From CAWUKT01 sp964352215 (lineage in GTDB: Bacteria; Bacteroidota; Bacteroidia; J057; JADKCL01): a stretch of DNA of 64,000 nucleotides. The position numbers were made by a program, and so were the translations under genes. Numbering within the stretch: the first letter of the stretch is position 1; every line of letters begins with the position of its first letter. The stretch covers positions 1-64,000 of the forward strand of contig CAYGRE010000031.1 of assembly GCA_964352215.1 (NCBI GenBank), given 5' to 3'. Shown here one piece after another: positions 63,101-64,000 of this stretch. The notes under the pieces are model-generated. The model was not told the DNA's origin. It did not search any database and saw only the letters and a list, made by a program, of their open reading frames with translations.

Positions 63101-64000
63101 CTCCTGGTGGATGAAGGGGGTATTCTTATCTTTTTCGGCTTGTGTGAAGGCGGCGGTGTTGATGTTTGCAGTGGGGGTTGGTTGGTATTGGCTGTCGCCT
63201 AGGCTGTCATTCTCATCGTAGGTCAGGCTGCTCCATGGGCTGGGAATGAACTGTGCGGCCAGCTTGCCGTAAAGCTTTTGGTTCAGGTAGCCGGTGAAGG
63301 AGGGGCTTTTTTCTACCAGGTCCAGGGCCCCGAAGAGAGTCTTCGTGAAAAAGCCGTAGGGAGTACGCTGGAGGACATCGCGACCCAATGCATCGTAAAA
63401 GAGGGTGGCGGCATGACCGAGCTCATTGAGCTCTTTTTCATCGATGTAGGTATGGTTAGGGGAGAAATAGGGCTCGTATTGCCTGATGGGTTGGCCTTTT
63501 GTGTCATATCGAATCGCTCCTGAAGTAAGCCAGCAGGAATCTGCTGTACCGGTCACGACCTTCTTTTCGGTCGCATCCCAACTGCGCACCGTCTGAGAGC
63601 CGTCGAAATAGACTTTGGTCTGAAGGGAACGGCTCAATCCGTCACGGTAGCTGACCGTCCGTTGGATCTCTGGGGGGGGGGACGTGGGCGTCCCATTTAT
63701 GTAGGTGTAATTATCATTTTGGAGGGTCAGTACCTGTGGGGGCTGCCTATCTCTTTCCCAGGCATAGAGATCATAGTGGTAATAACTTGCTGCCTGCTGT
63801 AGGTAGTTTTTTGGATCTTTTAGAATCTCCTCTATGGTTGGAGAGGAATGGGGGGGGATCCATGTTGACAGATCGGCAAATCCTACCGTTTTGGCACCCT
63901 GGGTCCCGCTTTCGGAGGTGGCGATTACCCTGCCCAGAGGGTCCCAAATTACCGTGGCGGTGTTCTGATTAAGATCGCGGATGGCGATGGGCTGGATAGT
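60182..64000 (-). CDS. RHS/YD-repeat protein with deaminase-like C-terminal toxin (5' part outside window)
   Basis: The frame is open to the window edge, so at least 1272 residues; the N-terminus lies beyond. YD repeats are visible (ATATYTYDTLYRLTEATGRE; YHYDGAGNLLRMKHIG; YYTYDSAGRRVRKV). The RHS core ends YYYGMRYYAPWLGRWTSTDP, LNLYEFVVGNPITHVDTGG. The variable tip starts with a CCHC zinc knuckle (C998, C1001, H1006, C1011, in-window numbering). It then has HTEGR (H1151, E1153) and MCGNC (C1189, C1192), the zinc and catalytic pattern of deaminase-fold toxins. G tracts of 9, 10 and 8 bases lie in the coding region. Exported toxin is inferred. Confidence 0.9.
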   Translation of the reverse strand, partial: TIQPIAIRDLNQNTATVIWDPLGRVIATSESGTQGAKTVGFADLSTWIPPHSSPTIEEILKDPKNYLQQAASYYHYDLYAWERDRQPPQVLTLQNDNYTYINGTPTSPPPEIQRTVSYRDGLSRSLQTKVYFDGSQTVRSWDATEKKVVTGTADSCWLTSGAIRYDTKGQPIRQYEPYFSPNHTYIDEKELNELGHAATLFYDALGRDVLQRTPYGFFTKTLFGALDLVEKSPSFTGYLNQKLYGKLAAQFIPSPWSSLTYDENDSLGDSQYQPTPTANINTAAFTQAEKDKNTPFIHQEDGLGRKVQSEQLKVYKDQKDATYATFDILGDELTSADQRLHPQGLNNFVSIYSLSRERLKTVSADAGTRWTLNNVLGQPIYSRDTRGTSQYHQYDVLNRPISQYVRNQDLALYQTVIMTLYGDSRHNGTPYFKEPAQNNLRDKPTIHLDQAGLSLSPLYDIHDQPMLSARSLKSDYKEEADWNTVTEPDLAALARSMQGLQTRQACGDLTLPPGIRTLLEQEVYTTSARIDAIGRTLRSTDNDGNTQHPAYYSTNSLKSLRVIAGSQASTPTPGITGITYNAKSQRTTISYQNKTQTTYGYDPINFELTEIKSTRQKGHQIQLIQHLQYHHDPVGNVTARINHGVTATFFSNQKVEATATYTYDTLYRLTEATGREQISMWQNVQTNQNKFNKSYFDHQRPPGTDPKALQNYTQQYHYDGAGNLLRMKHIGKASSTRTTHIQKTSNRIGTSQFGITAPPRAYTYDPNGNMQTLGGCHNLNWNYRDNLHSSVVIERQNTINDAEYYTYDSAGRRVRKVHEQKTATGLIIKEVIYLGGIEARRTYTKTQTGQKPPPDWHLIRILDGDSCACIWRYRKAGTPKPGEKKAQLRYQYNDLLNSSIYELDENADIITFEEYYTYGGTSIMAAKSQTEIKTKHYQYSGKEKDDVTGLYYYGMRYYAPWLGRWTSTDPAGTIDGLNLYEFVVGNPITHVDTGGMACTQCGMQGHNRRTCTRAKSKNGEDSNQGIKRGIDVRGGNIRRDKAGIDSRKKSIEKIRKDSRRKPSPDPTTSSNQGNIVFKTSTTHPELDKIPHGNLGSLDEAPSPGHKMILFDKKGKIQKTYETNKAGGGTAGAVHQRLPSIQNTDKAKFSQHTEGRFMADLKTSKNPANLAYSSDKQKITFAMAGKLPMCGNCQKGLMNGILGLKLGSPHVEIFYSASVQQPMSSNMKINDPQNKGSLHPVVEASLSNPSSSETGSVQTVTLIHRLEKQKPLG

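Overview
The window comes from the chromosome of a Bacteroidota bacterium, probably of the Saprospiria (Lewinella/Haliscomenobacter-like) group. Support comes from two proteins with type IX secretion (T9SS) type A C-terminal sorting domains, one with a gliding-motility-type (CHU_C, T9SS type B) C-terminus, the alternative Bacteroidetes GlmU-like protein, a PUR/DUF3276 protein, and promoters matching the Bacteroidetes TTTG-N19-TAnnTTTG consensus. Strong Shine-Dalgarno sites are rare. The class-level placement is inference; the phylum is well supported.

About 1 to 47.7 kb is mostly core chromosome. It holds tpiA with a GlmU-like gene, rpmE2, leuS, an MCE/MlaD gene with hutI, a glutaryl-CoA-dehydrogenase-like gene, three tandem tail-collar (Mdp-type) genes, nfuA and a PUR-family gene. 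A compact plus-strand run follows: ychF, rhodanese, mltG, thioesterase, YihY and esterase. Next come a class IV aminotransferase coupled to a sulfotransferase-like gene, pepD, a maltose-to-glucose-6-phosphate module (beta-phosphoglucomutase plus GH65 phosphorylase), an aspartic-protease-like lipoprotein, the complete leuACDB operon, an outer membrane barrel, YjbQ, a helical-barrel lipoprotein and a double SnoaL protein. Interspersed are secreted proteins of unknown function and four diverged members of a ~500-residue helical family.

At about 47.7 to 48.0 kb two divergent tRNA-Ser genes (CGA and TGA) mark the edge of an accessory region. A large serine recombinase lies directly against the tRNA-Ser(TGA) terminator, and its open frame runs on through both tRNA genes. 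To its right, up to the window edge, are small unknown genes, a repeat-containing acidic protein, a large Cys-containing T9SS type B surface protein overlapped by a small HTH gene, another helical paralogue, and two toxin-like loci. One is a cysteine-peptidase-like protein followed 2 bp later by a lipoprotein (candidate effector and immunity pair). The other is an RHS/YD-repeat protein, cut by the window end, whose C-terminus carries a CCHC zinc knuckle and a deaminase-like HxE...CxxC signature. The RHS gene also contains G tracts of 8, 9 and 10 bases, which could vary its reading frame.

The most promising material for new biology is therefore the 47.7-64 kb region: recombinase at tRNA-Ser, candidate secreted toxins, paired small HTH regulators and a possible phase-variable RHS gene. 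A second candidate cargo-like protein with a similar N-terminal PPxFxL motif lies at about 29-30 kb.
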